Of a stretch of 64,000 nucleotides of DNA, positions 42,970 to 52,507 are shown piece after piece. The position numbers were made by a program, and so were the translations under genes. The DNA comes from GCA-2748575 sp965222725 (lineage in GTDB: Bacteria; Pseudomonadota; Gammaproteobacteria; Pseudomonadales; Ketobacteraceae): assembly GCA_965222725.1 (NCBI GenBank), contig OZ244969.1, forward strand, positions 186,001 to 250,000, read 5' to 3'. The number at the start of each line of letters is the position of its first letter. Within the stretch, counting starts at the first letter, position 1. Below the pieces are notes generated by a model. The model was not told where the DNA came from. It searched no databases and saw only the letters and a program-made list of their open reading frames with translations.

Positions 42970-44073
42970 TTACTCTATTAACGGCCCGATAGCACCTTTC
43001 ATATTGTTCATTTCATCCGTAATACTCTGCCCGTAATCACAGTTGTTGATCAGCTTGGTCAGGGCTTTCTCCACCAAACCGTAATAATATTGTTCCTGCT
43101 CTTCCGTCAGCCCCAGCACATGCATGGATTCATTCATGCTCATCAGCAGCTCATCCATGATTTCCACATTGCGATGGGTATATTCCCTGAACTGTGAATT
43201 CACCATATCCATGGTGCCGTCGAGCCGTTCCAGCACCGCCAGAATGGCATCCTGACGTTGCAGGTCCATCAGCCGTGCCTCAAAACCTTCCACCACCAGG
43301 GCCAGCACATCCTTGAGGCGACCCACCTGGTTTTCATCTTCCAGCGGCAGGTTCTTGACCAGCAGGGACACGTGCTGATCGTTCACCACCATACGCCCGC
43401 CGAAAACGTACAACCGCCCTTTGCTCTTCAACTCCTCAAACAGGTCAATTTCGATGGGGCTGCAGGGTTGATTAAAGGCACGGGTACAGAGCGTTTTTTC
43501 CGGCAGGCGTACCTGAAGACAGGCATCCAGAGAGAACTGGTTGAGTGTACGGAACAGGGCATCGATCAGTTCCTGAAAACTGTCCTGATGAAAGGAGTCT
43601 TTGATGAACTGCAGCACCATGCCGTACTGGGAGGCCTCTTTCATGGATTCGAATGCGACCGTACGCGCCCGCTCCTGTTCTGCCTCCAGAGATTTTTTGG
43701 ATTGCTGAAAGCGGGCGGTGGCATCGATTTTCTTGCGGAATTCCCCCACCTGAAAGGGCTTGATGATGTAGTCGTCGCCACCGGCTTCGTAGCCTTTGGT
43801 GCGCTCTTCCACCGTGTCATTGCCGGACACAAAAATGATGGCAACATCGTCTTCGTAGTCTTCTTCCTTTATGGCACGGCACACCTGGTAGCCGTCCATG
43901 CCGGGCATATTCACGTCCAACAGCACCAGATCGGGGATCTGGTGGCGGAACTGGACCAAAGCCTCCTCCCCGTTCTGGCAAACGGTCAGTTCATAGCGGC
44001 CCTTTAACAGGTACTGCACCAGCTGGATGTGATCATTGTCGTCATCCACCAGCAAGATCTTGGTTTTGCTCAA
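42970..44073 (-). CDS. response regulator with uncharacterised C-terminal domain
   Basis: A 367-residue protein. The receiver domain (about residues 3-120) has acidic DDD, the phospho-Asp in LVLLDVNMPGMDGYQV and the conserved Lys in IIKPF. A coiled-coil linker (about 128-150, QQSKKSLEAEQERA) leads to a 210-residue output region with no DNA-binding motif. I set the start at TTG 44073 (reading MSKTKILLVDDD) because GAGGA lies seven bases upstream; the longer open frame to 44178 adds sequence without family resemblance and runs through the parC terminator. No histidine kinase is adjacent. Confidence 0.8.
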   Translation of the reverse strand: MSKTKILLVDDDNDHIQLVQYLLKGRYELTVCQNGEEALVQFRHQIPDLVLLDVNMPGMDGYQVCRAIKEEDYEDDVAIIFVSGNDTVEERTKGYEAGGDDYIIKPFQVGEFRKKIDATARFQQSKKSLEAEQERARTVAFESMKEASQYGMVLQFIKDSFHQDSFQELIDALFRTLNQFSLDACLQVRLPEKTLCTRAFNQPCSPIEIDLFEELKSKGRLYVFGGRMVVNDQHVSLLVKNLPLEDENQVGRLKDVLALVVEGFEARLMDLQRQDAILAVLERLDGTMDMVNSQFREYTHRNVEIMDELLMSMNESMHVLGLTEEQEQYYYGLVEKALTKLINNCDYGQSITDEMNNMKGAIGPLIE

Positions 44074-44129
44074 GAGAGAGTCCTCACACAACAGGCAAAA
44101 AATGGGGAACAACTGATGAGTATAGACAC

Positions 44130-44153
44130 AAAAAAAGGGGCCGACCGGCCCCT
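44130..44153 (-). terminator. intrinsic terminator after parC
   Basis: On the minus strand AAGGGGCCG / CGGCCCCTT with a short loop is followed by seven T. It lies 33 bases beyond the parC stop. Confidence 0.8.
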
Positions 44154-44185
44154 TATGCGAACTGATGGCAAGCTGCACGATCGTG

Positions 44186-46432
44186 CTATTTCTCCTTGCG
44201 CATTACCTCCAGGCGATCCACTTTCTGGAAGCCTCTGGGCAGCTTGTTGCCGCGGCGCCCACGCTCACCGATGTAATGTTCCAGATCGGAGAATTTCATA
44301 TTGAGGTGGCGCTTGCCGGCATACACCGCCAGGCTGTCGTCCTTCGACAGGCTCACCACATCCACCACAAACTCCTCGCGCTCGGCCACCCGGGCCCCGG
44401 GAATGCTGATGATCTTGTTACCCTTACCCCGGGCCAGTTCCGGCAGTTCCGTGAGCGGGAACACCAGCATGCGGCCTTCATTGCTCACCGCCGCCAGGTA
44501 TTCGGTGTCCAGATCGGTAATGGGTTTGGGCTGTATCACCCGGGAGCCTTTGGGCAGATTGATCAGGGCCTTGCCGTTTTTGTTCTTGGTAAAGGCATTG
44601 CCCAGTTCCATCACAAAACCGTAACCGGCGTCAGAGGCAATCAGGAACTTGTCCTTGTCGGCCCCCATAATCACGCCGTCAAAGGTAGCGCCGGAAGGGG
44701 GCGACAGGCGCCCTGACAGCGGTTCGCCCTGCCCCCGTGCCGATGGCAGGGTATGGGCCGGCAATGAGTAACTGCGCCCGGTGCTGTCGATAAAGATGGC
44801 CGGCTGGTTGCTGCGCCCCAGGGCCGACGCCTTGTGGCTGTCGCCCGCCTTGTAGTTAAGCTTGTCCGCTTCTACCTCGTGGCCTTTGGCGGCCCTTACC
44901 CAGCCCTTGGCAGACAGCACCACCGTGACCGGATCGGAAGATACCAGCTCGGAGGCGTCGATGGCCTGGGCCTCTTCCCGTTGCACGATGGGGGAACGGC
45001 GGTCGTCGCCGTACTTTTCGATATCTTCCTGGATTTCCTTGACGATCAGCTTTTTCAGGCGTGCCGCGGAACCCAGGGTTTTCTGCAGGCTGTCACGTTC
45101 TTTTTCCAGCTCGTCCTGCTCGCCGCGGATTTTCATTTCTTCCAGCTTGGCCAGATTGCGCAGCTTCAGGTTGAGTACTGCTTCCGCCTGAATATCCGTT
45201 AAACCAAAGCGCTCCATCAGCTTGGTTTTGGGATCATCCTCGGTCCGGATGATGTGAATCACCTCGTCGATATTCAGGTAAGCGGTGAGATAACCTTCCA
45301 GGATATGGAGGCGGTCCAGCACCTTGTCCAAGCGGTACTGGAGGCGGCGGGTAACGGTGCTGACCCGGTACTCCAGCCACTCGCTGAGCATGTCGTACAG
45401 GCCTTTCACCATCGGGCGGCCGTTGTTGCCGATCACGTTCATGTTCACGCGGTAGGTGCGCTCCAGATCCGTGGTGGCAAACAGGTGGCCCATTAATGCT
45501 TCCGCATCCACCCGGTTGGAACGGGGCACAATCACCAGGCGGGTGGGGTTTTCATGGTCCGATTCGTCCCGCAGGTCCGCCACCATGGGCAGCTTTTTGG
45601 CATTCATCTGCTGAGCGATCTGCTCCAGCACCTTGTTACCGGACACCTGGTGCGGCAAGGCGGTAATGATAATGTCGTTGCCGTCGCGGGTGTAGATGGC
45701 CCGCATCCGCAGGGAGCCCTTGCCGGTGACATACATTTTGATGATGTCGTTGCGGGGCGTAATGATTTCCGCATCGGTGGGAAAATCCGGGCCCTGCACG
45801 TCTTCACACAGGTCATCCACGGAACAGCCGGGATCCTGCAGCAGGCGGATACAGGCATTGCCCACTTCCCGCAGGTTGTGGGGCGGAATATCCGTGGACA
45901 TACCCACGGCAATCCCCATGGCGCCATTCAGCAGCACATTGGGCAGGCGCGCCGGCAGGATGGCCGGCTCCTTCAAGGTACCGTCAAAGTTGGGAATCCA
46001 GTCAACGGTGCCCTGGCCCACTTCCTGAAGCAGAACCTCAGAATAAGGCGCCAGGCGGGATTCGGTGTAACGCATGGCGGCGAAGGATTTGGGATCGTCC
46101 GGGGAGCCCCAGTTGCCCTGGCCGTCCACCAGCGGATAGCGGTAAGAGAATGGCTGCGCCATGAGCACCATGGCTTCGTAGCAGGCGCTGTCGCCGTGGG
46201 GGTGGAATTTACCCAGCACATCACCCACGGTACGGGCAGACTTTTTATATTTGGACTGGGACTTTAAGCCCAGCTCAGACATGGCGTACACAATGCGGCG
46301 CTGTACCGGCTTCAGGCCGTCGCCGATATTGGGCAGTGCCCGGTCGAGAATAACGTACATGGAATAATCCAGATACGCCTTCTCGGAGAATTCCTTGAGA
46401 GCAAGTTTCTCGAAATCGAAATTTTCTGTCAT
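44186..46432 (-). CDS. parC: DNA topoisomerase IV subunit A
   Basis: A 748-residue ParC, the cleavage/rejoining subunit of the enzyme that separates daughter chromosomes. The N-terminal part has YLDYSMYVILDRALPNIGDGL and the catalytic tyrosine in AAMRYTESRL. In the quinolone-resistance region the sequence is HPHGDSACYEAM, with the sensitive-type Ser and Glu. The C-terminal domain is a short beta-pinwheel, consistent with ParC rather than GyrA (which has the longer GQRGGKG-type box). parE is not in this window. Confidence 0.96.
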   Translation of the reverse strand: MTENFDFEKLALKEFSEKAYLDYSMYVILDRALPNIGDGLKPVQRRIVYAMSELGLKSQSKYKKSARTVGDVLGKFHPHGDSACYEAMVLMAQPFSYRYPLVDGQGNWGSPDDPKSFAAMRYTESRLAPYSEVLLQEVGQGTVDWIPNFDGTLKEPAILPARLPNVLLNGAMGIAVGMSTDIPPHNLREVGNACIRLLQDPGCSVDDLCEDVQGPDFPTDAEIITPRNDIIKMYVTGKGSLRMRAIYTRDGNDIIITALPHQVSGNKVLEQIAQQMNAKKLPMVADLRDESDHENPTRLVIVPRSNRVDAEALMGHLFATTDLERTYRVNMNVIGNNGRPMVKGLYDMLSEWLEYRVSTVTRRLQYRLDKVLDRLHILEGYLTAYLNIDEVIHIIRTEDDPKTKLMERFGLTDIQAEAVLNLKLRNLAKLEEMKIRGEQDELEKERDSLQKTLGSAARLKKLIVKEIQEDIEKYGDDRRSPIVQREEAQAIDASELVSSDPVTVVLSAKGWVRAAKGHEVEADKLNYKAGDSHKASALGRSNQPAIFIDSTGRSYSLPAHTLPSARGQGEPLSGRLSPPSGATFDGVIMGADKDKFLIASDAGYGFVMELGNAFTKNKNGKALINLPKGSRVIQPKPITDLDTEYLAAVSNEGRMLVFPLTELPELARGKGNKIISIPGARVAEREEFVVDVVSLSKDDSLAVYAGKRHLNMKFSDLEHYIGERGRRGNKLPRGFQKVDRLEVMRKEK

Positions 46433-46607
46433 GGAGTACTTTTTTCTAATAAATCAATGAATAAGGACCTGGCAGCAGGCCTCGGGTGTTGATCATTCTA
46501 ATCGAAGAAATGCATATGTACAGGAAGAACCGGAAGACCGCCGTGCGGCCTGGGCCGGAGCGCCGCGAATTGGTGGCATGGAGAGCCAAAGAGTAGCAAT
46601 GAAACGC

Positions 46608-46632
46608 CACGGGGCTGATAAACAGCCCCGTG
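46608..46632 (-). terminator. hairpin after the HDOD gene
   Basis: CACGGGGCTG / CAGCCCCGTG with a five-base ATAAA loop lies 32 bases beyond the HDOD stop. The following minus-strand sequence is only moderately T-rich, so termination strength is uncertain. Confidence 0.5.
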
Positions 46633-46663
46633 CAAACAAAAATATTGGGAAAAAGAAAAAACC

Positions 46664-47521
46664 TCAGCTGTTCATTTCTTCACACAGGGCCGCCAGTACA
46701 TCAGACTGGATATCGGTGAACAGCCCTTCATCAATATCCAGATACTCCATGACCTGGGTGGCCACGTCTTCCCATTCTTCATCTTCGGTATCCGGCCGCT
46801 GGTAGCAGCGGGCCAGATGGCGGGAGAGTTTCAGAATGGCCAGCAGCTTCAGGGTTTCCTCTTCCACCTCACCGCTGGTGAAAATGCCGTCCATGTAATG
46901 CACGTTAAAAATGGCATCCACGATGGGTTCGGGCAGGCTCCAGTCCTGGGCCATAAGGGCGCCGATGGTGGTGTGCGTGGTGTGGTAGCGATCCTGCTCC
47001 TGGTTAATCAGCTGGTTCCAGTTGCCGTGGGATACGGCGGTAAAAAATTCACCGTAATCATCAAAGTGATTGATCAGAATGGGTACGCCGGCGGCGTGGA
47101 ACAGCCCCAGAGTATAGGCATCGTCCGCCAGGGCCTGCATTTTTAACTGTTTGCACACCAGCACGCTGGCATGGGCCACGGCGGAGCAGTATTCCCAGAA
47201 AGTTTCCAGATCGACACTGGTTTTGATGGCGCCGCGCACCGATACCGCATTCACGATCGACAGCACCCGCTTCAGGCCCAGCATATTCAGGGCCTGATCG
47301 ATGGAGCTGATGGCATTGGGGCGGCGGAAGGCCGGAGAATTCACCACTTTCAGTACCGCCGCGGAAATACTCACGTCCTCGGTAATGGCGTGCGTGATAT
47401 TGGCAAAACTGGGCTCGTCCTTCTTGCACTCTTCGTTTACGGTAATCAACGCTTTAGGACGGGGAGGAAGCTCTACATTGTCGAGAATCGCCTGTTCCTG
47501 AGGTGCAATCTGTACTGCCAT
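46664..47521 (-). CDS. HDOD-domain protein
   Basis: A 285-residue protein that is one HDOD domain almost end to end (FANITHAITEDVSISAAVLKVVNSPAFRRP, SIDQALNMLGLKRVLSIVNAVSVRG, then TLGLFHAAGVPILI and TTIGALMAQDWSLPEPIV). HDOD proteins are regulatory relatives of HD phosphohydrolases and usually lack metal ligands. I use the ATG at 47521 with AGG seven bases upstream; a TTG two codons earlier is also possible. It is a stand-alone transcription unit, so no partner can be named. Confidence 0.88.
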   Translation of the reverse strand: MAVQIAPQEQAILDNVELPPRPKALITVNEECKKDEPSFANITHAITEDVSISAAVLKVVNSPAFRRPNAISSIDQALNMLGLKRVLSIVNAVSVRGAIKTSVDLETFWEYCSAVAHASVLVCKQLKMQALADDAYTLGLFHAAGVPILINHFDDYGEFFTAVSHGNWNQLINQEQDRYHTTHTTIGALMAQDWSLPEPIVDAIFNVHYMDGIFTSGEVEEETLKLLAILKLSRHLARCYQRPDTEDEEWEDVATQVMEYLDIDEGLFTDIQSDVLAALCEEMNS

Positions 47522-47657
47522 ATCCAACCTGCCTTTAAGAATAATGGACCATGATCAAAGCAGTGTAGCAAACAAATCCGGGCCACAATGGCAGCAGCAG
47601 AAAATCGTATAAAGGGCAGTTTTCAGCGCCCGAATCCGTATATTAAACGCTGTAAAA

Positions 47658-49721
47658 TTAATCGGTTTGAGCCGCAAACGGGCTGGAATAAAAGGCTGGC
47701 AGATCAGCCCGCGGCGCCACCGCAAAGCGGTATTCGCCGCCTTGATCAGCACTGGCGGGCGGCGGGTTGAACCAGCGCAGCTCATACACCGCCATGCCCT
47801 GGTCTGCCGCGTCCAGTTGCAGAATCTGCAAATCGTAGCCCTGGTCTGTTACCGGCACGCCATTCTGCTGTGCCAACTGCCAGGGTTGTTCGGCCCCGGC
47901 CCGGTGTTCCAGCTGAACCAGGGGTTCGTGGAGCTGCAACTGCGACGGATTCACATCCCGATACTGAATGGCCCAGTAGGCACCACGGTTATTTTTGGCC
48001 GGGTGAAAAGCCGCCGGACTGATCTGCTCCCGCGAGCCCGATGCAGACACTTCCGGTGGAAAGAAGGTTTGTGTTGCCAGGGAAAATTCCCATTGTTCCG
48101 GCATGTCGGCCAGGCCGGGGCTGGCAAACAGGTCTGCCACCAGGCGTGCCGATTCCAGCTTGAGAAAATCCGTGGTGCCGGGTCCGTAAATGGTATGGCC
48201 ACCTTCGTACCACTGGGCTGAATACTCCTCGCGGGTGGTGGCATAACCAAAGAAACCATTGGTGTGGCTGGCCACCACCCAGTGATTGATGCCCTGCTCC
48301 GGCGCTGCGGCCTGCATGGCACCGGCAATACGGTTGCCGGCTTCAAAAGTAACTTCGTAGGGCAGCCCCACCATCACCAGATCATCGATCTGCAGGGCAG
48401 ATACCGACAGCAAATGAGGAAAACGCCAGGCCTCTACCCCCATGGGCTGCAGACCGGACAGCATGTAGTTTTTGGCACCATGGCAGTCTTCACTGCCGGT
48501 TTTGGGCCAGCCCCGCCGGAAAGGCGGAACATAGCTAATGGGAAATATCTCATCCCCCTGAGCCGCGCCCACCAGAGCGGCACCGGCAATGGCCCGGTCA
48601 CACAGCAGGCCCTGGGTGTCGTCCGGGCGCAGGTTGAGTACATCCAGCTCCCGCATGGCCACTTTTACCGGCACATCGTCACGCAGTTCGGTGTCCAGCT
48701 GGCGGAACAGCTCCCAACCGGCCTGCGCCATCATTTTGCCGATACGGCGGGATTCCAGATCTCCCCTCAAACCGGGTTCCCAATTGGGATTGTTGTCGCC
48801 GTGGGTGGATTCAAAAGGCCCATGAACCGGCTGCCAGGGCGTCTGGTAATGCTGTTTGATGGCCCATTCCAGATCCCGTTCAAAAAAGGCCCAGACATCG
48901 CCGTGGTAGGGTTTGGTAAAGGCCGGGATACCGGTGCCATGCACCGCAAAGCTGGAAAACACCCCCAGTGGCTGATAGCCGTTTGCTGTCGCCACATCGA
49001 TGCGCACCATGGTCATGACCGGGTTCACGGCCTTGATGGCATTGGCTTCGGTAATGACTTTGTCCGTCACATTGTCGTTCATGATATAGGCACCCATGGA
49101 ACGGTTTTTCGCAGCGCCATATAATTCGGTTTCCCCCACAGCCACTTTGGCTGGCCGGCGGGTTTGGTAGGCTTCTATCACCGCATCGGCAATCTGCCGG
49201 GCCAGAAATTCAAATACCCGGGGATCAAACCCGGGCTTGTTGGAGCCAAAGGCATTGTAAAAATCGCTGGTCATGTATTGACCGGGACCGCTGTGGGTGT
49301 GAGTCACGTGGATGGACAGGCTCTGGGCGGGAATATCGGTTTTGGCGGCAATCAGTTCTGCCACCCGGTGATGCAGAATCAGGGAACTGGCGGGCAGATC
49401 GGCCTGCACCACGGCCACCGGCAAACCATTTTTGGGCTTGATATAGAAAGCGCGGGCCTTGAGCCGGGTACGGAAGCCATCTGCCTCCCGGGCCCAGGCG
49501 GAATAACCGAACTTGGGAATGCCGATGGGGGTGGTTACATCCCGTACCGCCACCCCGGCCAGCAGGGTATCGACAGGCGTTGCGGGCAAGGGTTCCGGGC
49601 GCTCAATACGGATATCCGTTACCGGAAACTGCAGAAAAGGCCAGATAGCATGCAAGCCACCGCCGGCTGCAGCCAGCACCAATACCAGGGTAACACCCGC
49701 TGCCCATTTCAGTTTTTTCAT
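47658..49721 (-). CDS. neutral ceramidase-family hydrolase with altered nucleophile
   Basis: A 687-residue exported or membrane-tethered protein. An N-terminal hydrophobic segment (about 8-29) precedes a domain of the neutral/alkaline ceramidase family: GVAVRDVTTPIG, the zinc-binding THTHSGPG (His141/143), NRSMGAY, and the second zinc His in SFAVHGTG (His261). A smaller C-terminal domain follows. In ceramidases the nucleophile is Ser in GDVSPN; here that site reads GDNNPN, with Asn311 in place of Ser. The enzyme may be inactive on ceramide or may use another chemistry. No other lipid genes are adjacent. Confidence 0.75.
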   Translation of the reverse strand: MKKLKWAAGVTLVLVLAAAGGGLHAIWPFLQFPVTDIRIERPEPLPATPVDTLLAGVAVRDVTTPIGIPKFGYSAWAREADGFRTRLKARAFYIKPKNGLPVAVVQADLPASSLILHHRVAELIAAKTDIPAQSLSIHVTHTHSGPGQYMTSDFYNAFGSNKPGFDPRVFEFLARQIADAVIEAYQTRRPAKVAVGETELYGAAKNRSMGAYIMNDNVTDKVITEANAIKAVNPVMTMVRIDVATANGYQPLGVFSSFAVHGTGIPAFTKPYHGDVWAFFERDLEWAIKQHYQTPWQPVHGPFESTHGDNNPNWEPGLRGDLESRRIGKMMAQAGWELFRQLDTELRDDVPVKVAMRELDVLNLRPDDTQGLLCDRAIAGAALVGAAQGDEIFPISYVPPFRRGWPKTGSEDCHGAKNYMLSGLQPMGVEAWRFPHLLSVSALQIDDLVMVGLPYEVTFEAGNRIAGAMQAAAPEQGINHWVVASHTNGFFGYATTREEYSAQWYEGGHTIYGPGTTDFLKLESARLVADLFASPGLADMPEQWEFSLATQTFFPPEVSASGSREQISPAAFHPAKNNRGAYWAIQYRDVNPSQLQLHEPLVQLEHRAGAEQPWQLAQQNGVPVTDQGYDLQILQLDAADQGMAVYELRWFNPPPASADQGGEYRFAVAPRADLPAFYSSPFAAQTD

Positions 49722-49930
49722 CGCCCCTTCCCCCTCAAAATCCTGCTAACAATACCCCAAAAGAATCCCGATCCCCAAAAAAGCCTGTTCAGGCAACAGA
49801 TGGCAATGTTCAGGCAACAATCGCCATAAGGACAACAATCGCCAGCCGCACAAAAGTTGCACGATGGTACCACTCCAATCCGGACAGCGGCAAGATTGAA
49901 ATACCCCGCCGCCAACCCAACATTAACCCT

Positions 49931-50905
49931 ATGCCCCCGAAGCCAGACACACTGAAACAGGCCTCTATTAAGCAGGCCACCCTGAAAAACCAGATCCAGA
50001 CCCTGGCACTGCTGGGGCTGATGGGTGCCTTCTCCTGGCTGCTGGGCAGCTGGCTGTTCGGCCCGGACTTTGCCGTTATCGCCGTGATCATGGGGGTGGT
50101 GGGCCTGGTGTTCGCCCCGGCTATCTCCACCAGCATGCTGATGAAAGCCTACGGCGCCAGCCCCCTGACCCGGGAACAGGCCCCGGAGCTTGCCGAACTC
50201 ACCCGCCGGATCAGTGAGCGGGCCAAGTTACCCCAGCCACCGGAACTTTACTATGTGCCGGTGGGCACCATGAATGCGTTTGCCACCGGCAATCGCCAGA
50301 GTGCGGCCATTGGGCTGTCCCACGGCTTGCTGCAACGGCTCACCCTGGAAGAAATCGCCGGAGTGCTGGCTCACGAAATCAGCCATATCCGCTACAACGA
50401 TACCCGGGTTATGGCCATCGCCGAAACCTTCGGCAATATCACCCGCACCCTGTCTCTGGTGGGCCAGTTAACCCTGTTGCTGTCGTTACCCATGATTATC
50501 ATGGGGCTGGTGCAGATCAGCGTGATTCCCCTGGTGCTGCTGATTATGGCGCCGACCCTGTCGGCCCTGATCCAGCTGGCCATTTCCCGGCGCCGGGAAT
50601 ATCAGGCGGATATGTCGTCGGCAGAATTGCTGGGCACTCCCGAGCCCCTGATCAAGGCGCTTTCCACCCTGGATCAGCAGAACAGCTATTGGGAACGCTT
50701 TTACCGGGCATCCAGTGATAACAGCCTGCTGCGCACTCACCCGAAAACCTCGGAACGTATTGAGCACCTGCGCGCGCTTTATCAGGAGCCGCCCCGCGAT
50801 CATGAACCCCTGATGCATGAATCCCTGCTGTTCCACCATCCGCGCAACCACCCCTGGCAAACTCCCATTCGCCCGCGCCGGGTAAGCCGCTACTTCTGGT
50901 TCTGA
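49931..50905 (+). CDS. M48-family zinc metalloprotease, HtpX-like
   Basis: A 324-residue inner-membrane protease. Two N-terminal helices (about 24-45 and 48-68) and two more around 175-215 flank a cytosol-facing M48 domain. The zinc motif is LAHEISHIRYND (about residue 150) and the third ligand Glu lies in RRREYQADMSSAELLG. FATGNRQSAAIGLSHGLL is typical of the family. HtpX-type enzymes cut damaged membrane proteins. The ribosome-binding site before 49931 is poor, so a different start is possible. Whether this is the main HtpX of the cell cannot be decided here. Confidence 0.88.
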   Translation: MPPKPDTLKQASIKQATLKNQIQTLALLGLMGAFSWLLGSWLFGPDFAVIAVIMGVVGLVFAPAISTSMLMKAYGASPLTREQAPELAELTRRISERAKLPQPPELYYVPVGTMNAFATGNRQSAAIGLSHGLLQRLTLEEIAGVLAHEISHIRYNDTRVMAIAETFGNITRTLSLVGQLTLLLSLPMIIMGLVQISVIPLVLLIMAPTLSALIQLAISRRREYQADMSSAELLGTPEPLIKALSTLDQQNSYWERFYRASSDNSLLRTHPKTSERIEHLRALYQEPPRDHEPLMHESLLFHHPRNHPWQTPIRPRRVSRYFWF

Positions 50906-51016
50906 ATTCCAGCCACTGAACTGTACCTGGAAAGACGTTCGGCAAGGCGCTCCGCAAATAGTGTGTTAAGCGGGAATTTACACTAAGATCAACAGACTAA
51001 CGATGTTGAGAAGTTG

Positions 51017-52507
51017 ATGCCTATGGGATTATCCGTCGACAAATATGAATTCAACGCCAGTGACTACGATCAGTTCAGTGACAAGGTCCGTACCGATCTC
51101 AAGGTGCTCAAGGCCCTGCTGAACCAGCCCGGTTTTGGTGACGGTGAAAGCTCCATCGGGGCCGAAGTGGAATTCTATATCGTTAACCCGGAGCTGCGCG
51201 TGCAGCCAGTGAACACGGAAATCGCTGACCGGGTGCAGGACCCGCAGCTCACCGTGGAACTGAACCGCTTCAACCTGGAATACAACCTGAGCCCGCAAAA
51301 CTTTCGTGGCACCCCCTTCGGCAACACCGAGCAGGAACTGGTGCGGGCCATTGAAACGGTAAACCGCCAGGCACAGCCACTGAATGGCCGGCTGGTGCCC
51401 ATCGGGATTCTGCCCACCCTGAAACAGCAGGACATAGGCCCGGACACCATGACGGATGTGCCCCGCTACCATGCCCTGTCCAATGCACTGTGCGCCCAGC
51501 GGGGTGAACCTTTCAGCATTCACATTGGCGGCAACGATGTGATCGACCTGCAAACCAACGATGTGACACTGGAAGGTGCCAATACGTCGTTTCAGTTGCA
51601 CTGGCGGGTACCCGCCGCACGCTTTGCCGATTATTTTAATGCTATTCAGATAGTGACACCGGTGGCCCTGGCACTGGCCAGCAATTCCCCCAGCCTGTTC
51701 GGGCACCACCTGTGGGACGAAACCCGCATTGCGTTGTTCAAGCAGTCCATCGACAGTCGCTCCCCCAATCAGAAAACCTGGCGCCATCCACCGCGGGTGT
51801 ATTTTGGCAACGGCTGGATTCGTAACGCCTGGGAACTCTTTGCGGCCTCCGCGTCCTTATACCCGCCCATTATTCCGCTCATGTCGGAGGAAGACCCCGA
51901 GGCAATGCTGAAAGCCGGAAAGATACCGGAGTTGCCGGAGCTGAAACTGCATCAGGGCACCACCTGGCCCTGGAATCGTGCTATCTACGATCACCAGGCC
52001 GGCGGCCATCTGCGCATTGAAGTACGTGCCTTGCCAGCCGGCCCCACGCCGGTGGATATGTGTGCCAATGGCCTGTTTGTGATTGGTGCGGCACTGGCGC
52101 TGCTGGAGGATATTGAACACCTCACCTCCATTCAGCCGTTTCACTATGCCGAGCATAACTTTTACCGTGCTGCCAAATACGGACTGGGGGCAGATATTAT
52201 CTGGCCCCACAAGGATCAGGTGCAGTTGCATGATACCCCGGTACTGACTGTGGCTCGTGAGCTGCTGCCCCGCGCCCGGGAAGCCCTGGCAAAAACGCCC
52301 CTGGATCCAAAGGAAACCGAACGTTTGCTGGGAGTAATTGACGGCCGCATCGAAGCACAGGTTTCCGGTGCCCGCTGGCAGCGCCAAATCACCGAATCCT
52401 TTATGAAAACCCAGCACCCCGATGACGCCTTCAAGAACATGCTGGCTCTTTATATGGAAAACCAGAAGCGCAATATTCCGCTGCACGAATGGAGTTTGTC
52501 GCCATGA
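51017..52507 (+). CDS. GCS2-family glutamate-cysteine ligase-like enzyme
   Basis: A 496-residue protein of the GCS2/YbdK carboxylate-amine ligase family, ATP-dependent enzymes that join an amino acid carboxylate to an amine. Visible family elements are SIGAEVEFYIV (an acidic metal/ATP region, about residues 45-55), ELNRFNLEYNLSP, FSIHIGGNDVIDL, SFQLHWRVP, and HLRIEVRALPAGPTP near residue 335. I use the ATG at 51017 with GAGAAG upstream; TTG at 51014 or ATG at 51023 are alternatives. It overlaps the next gene by four bases. A plain glutathione-synthesis role is possible, but the partner hydrolase suggests a different product. Confidence 0.8.
   Translation: MPMGLSVDKYEFNASDYDQFSDKVRTDLKVLKALLNQPGFGDGESSIGAEVEFYIVNPELRVQPVNTEIADRVQDPQLTVELNRFNLEYNLSPQNFRGTPFGNTEQELVRAIETVNRQAQPLNGRLVPIGILPTLKQQDIGPDTMTDVPRYHALSNALCAQRGEPFSIHIGGNDVIDLQTNDVTLEGANTSFQLHWRVPAARFADYFNAIQIVTPVALALASNSPSLFGHHLWDETRIALFKQSIDSRSPNQKTWRHPPRVYFGNGWIRNAWELFAASASLYPPIIPLMSEEDPEAMLKAGKIPELPELKLHQGTTWPWNRAIYDHQAGGHLRIEVRALPAGPTPVDMCANGLFVIGAALALLEDIEHLTSIQPFHYAEHNFYRAAKYGLGADIIWPHKDQVQLHDTPVLTVARELLPRAREALAKTPLDPKETERLLGVIDGRIEAQVSGARWQRQITESFMKTQHPDDAFKNMLALYMENQKRNIPLHEWSLSP

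Noticed and set aside
45900..46220. Quinolone-resistance substitution in ParC
   Set aside because: The region reads HPHGDSACYE with the usual Ser and Glu, so it is of the sensitive type.
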